DNA of 64,000 nucleotides, taken from Chloroflexi bacterium HGW-Chloroflexi-10 (GTDB lineage Bacteria; Chloroflexota; Anaerolineae; Anaerolineales; Anaerolineaceae). The position numbers were made by a program, and so were the translations under genes. Below, piece by piece: positions 63,256-64,000 of the stretch. The notes beneath the pieces were generated by a model, which worked only from the letters and a program-made list of their open reading frames with translations, did not search any database and had not been told where the DNA came from. The stretch lies in NCBI GenBank assembly GCA_002840755.1, contig PHBZ01000024.1, forward strand, positions 1 to 64,000. Direction: 5' to 3'. Numbering within the stretch: the first letter of the stretch is position 1; each line of letters opens with the position of its first letter.

Positions 63256-64000
63256 CTATGCCATTGTGAGTGAATAAACTGAGGCACAGATATGCATTTT
63301 GTTTTCGGCCTCATCATAAATCACGGAATTCGGGCCATCCATAACCTCGTTGGTAACTTCCACACCACGGTCTGCCGGTAATGGATGCATGAAGATCGCA
63401 TCTTCTTTGGCCAAAGCCATGCGGCGGCTGTCTGTGATCCAATTTGTATATTTCTTGATGATGCTTTCTGCTTCCTTGGGATCGGTTGTTACCATCCAGG
63501 GTCCCCAGGATTTCGGATAAATCACGTCTGCATCTTTGAATGCCTCATCCATGTCGTGAACAACTTCAAAGCCACCACCATATTGTCTGGCAAATTCTTT
63601 ACCTTGCGCAATTGTGTCATCGGGCAATTTAAATTCTTCGGGGTATGCCAAAACATAGTCCATACCAAAGCGGGGGAATTGTAATGTCATTGAATTGGGA
63701 ATGGACATTGGTTTTTGATATGACTCAGCATACGCCCACGACATAACTACTTTCTTGCGTTTAAGATTGCGGCCTTTCTTTTCCATAATGGTCATCAAAT
63801 CTGCCAGAATCTGGAATGGATGATAATACTCACATTGCATATTAAATACAGGCGCAGGAGAGGCTTCTGCAACTAAATTCATATAGCGATTTCCAATTCC
63901 CCAATCCACGTGGCGAATGGCAATACCATCATAAATCCTACCCATGATCTGACCAATTTCCCGTTCGGTATCGCCATGAGAAATCTGTGTGGTGCGGCTT
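63256..64000 (-). CDS. ygeW: YgeW-like knotted carbamoyltransferase, 5' part outside window
   Basis: The frame stays open to the right edge (in-frame residues TTQISHGDTEREIG precede the first Met at 63945), so about 248 C-terminal residues are visible of an expected ~395. Matches the knotted aspartate/ornithine carbamoyltransferase family: KKVVMSWAYAESYQKPMSIP, FGMDYVLAYPEEF, AFKDADVIYPKSWGPW, and the substrate loop MHPLPADRG. In E. coli ygeW lies in the ygeWXYZ-hyuA-ygfK purine-degradation region; its substrate is undetermined. Followed by arcC. The N-terminal carbamoyl-phosphate motif is off the edge. Confidence 0.85.
   Translation of the reverse strand, partial: SRTTQISHGDTEREIGQIMGRIYDGIAIRHVDWGIGNRYMNLVAEASPAPVFNMQCEYYHPFQILADLMTIMEKKGRNLKRKKVVMSWAYAESYQKPMSIPNSMTLQFPRFGMDYVLAYPEEFKLPDDTIAQGKEFARQYGGGFEVVHDMDEAFKDADVIYPKSWGPWMVTTDPKEAESIIKKYTNWITDSRRMALAKEDAIFMHPLPADRGVEVTNEVMDGPNSVIYDEAENKMHICASVYSLTMA

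Overview
The window looks like chromosomal DNA of a low-GC (roughly 40% by eye) member of the Chloroflexota, most likely class Anaerolineae. The support is indirect: lipoproteins with long Pro/Thr-rich linkers and an NBR1-type Ig-like domain, many AGGAGG-type ribosome sites, a housekeeping gene set without outer-membrane genes, two alanine racemases, and paired BMP-type nucleoside ABC transporters. No rRNA, tRNA, CRISPR array, transposase, integrase or phage gene was seen, so this is probably stable chromosome. Both ends are cut inside genes.

Region by region. 0-9.8 kb: an XRE-cupin regulator, a divergent alanine-racemase paralogue, an FHA-winged-helix regulator facing a membrane Ser/Thr kinase, a GH3-type exported protein, a threonine-dehydratase-like enzyme, a glycerophosphodiesterase and an AAA+ ATPase. 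9.8-20.3 kb: recJ, alr, tgt, uppP, a sulfur carrier next to a TtuA-type tRNA thiolase, glnA with a long structured leader, recA with a likely LexA box, and two lipoproteins. 20.4-25.3 kb: ahcY with a probable adenosine kinase, and a TPR lytic transglycosylase. 25.5-33.5 kb: pyruvate dehydrogenase E1-alpha/E1-beta/E2, an APC-like permease and pyruvate phosphate dikinase. 33.7-42.5 kb: a CheY-like protein, a zinc-ribbon protein, a hydrolase, cca, hpt, tdk, ribosomal genes bL31 (fused to an RpoA-CTD-like domain), bL27 and bL21, selB and a coiled-coil protein. 42.6-46.2 kb: three membrane proteins related to complex I/Hyf antiporter subunits, with no catalytic subunits beside them.

46.2-64 kb reads as one minus-strand catabolic and uptake island. 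It runs from a YgeW-like knotted carbamoyltransferase (cut by the window end) through carbamate kinase, two complete BMP/ABC nucleoside-type uptake systems, a threonine synthase, a glycosyltransferase, an unassigned PLP enzyme and a hypothetical protein to a hydantoinase/dihydropyrimidinase. The combination resembles anaerobic purine or ureide breakdown, in which carbamoyl groups are turned into carbamoyl phosphate and then ATP. This is inference from gene content.

The items most worth a second look are the structured, terminator-bearing glnA leader, the bL31-alphaCTD fusion, the orphan antiporter-like module whose TM7 lysines are replaced, the YgeW/ArcC/dual-BMP island, and the TtuA/TtuB-like pair. 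Start codons were moved inward from the longest reading frame wherever a Shine-Dalgarno sequence or promoter decided the matter; each entry says so.
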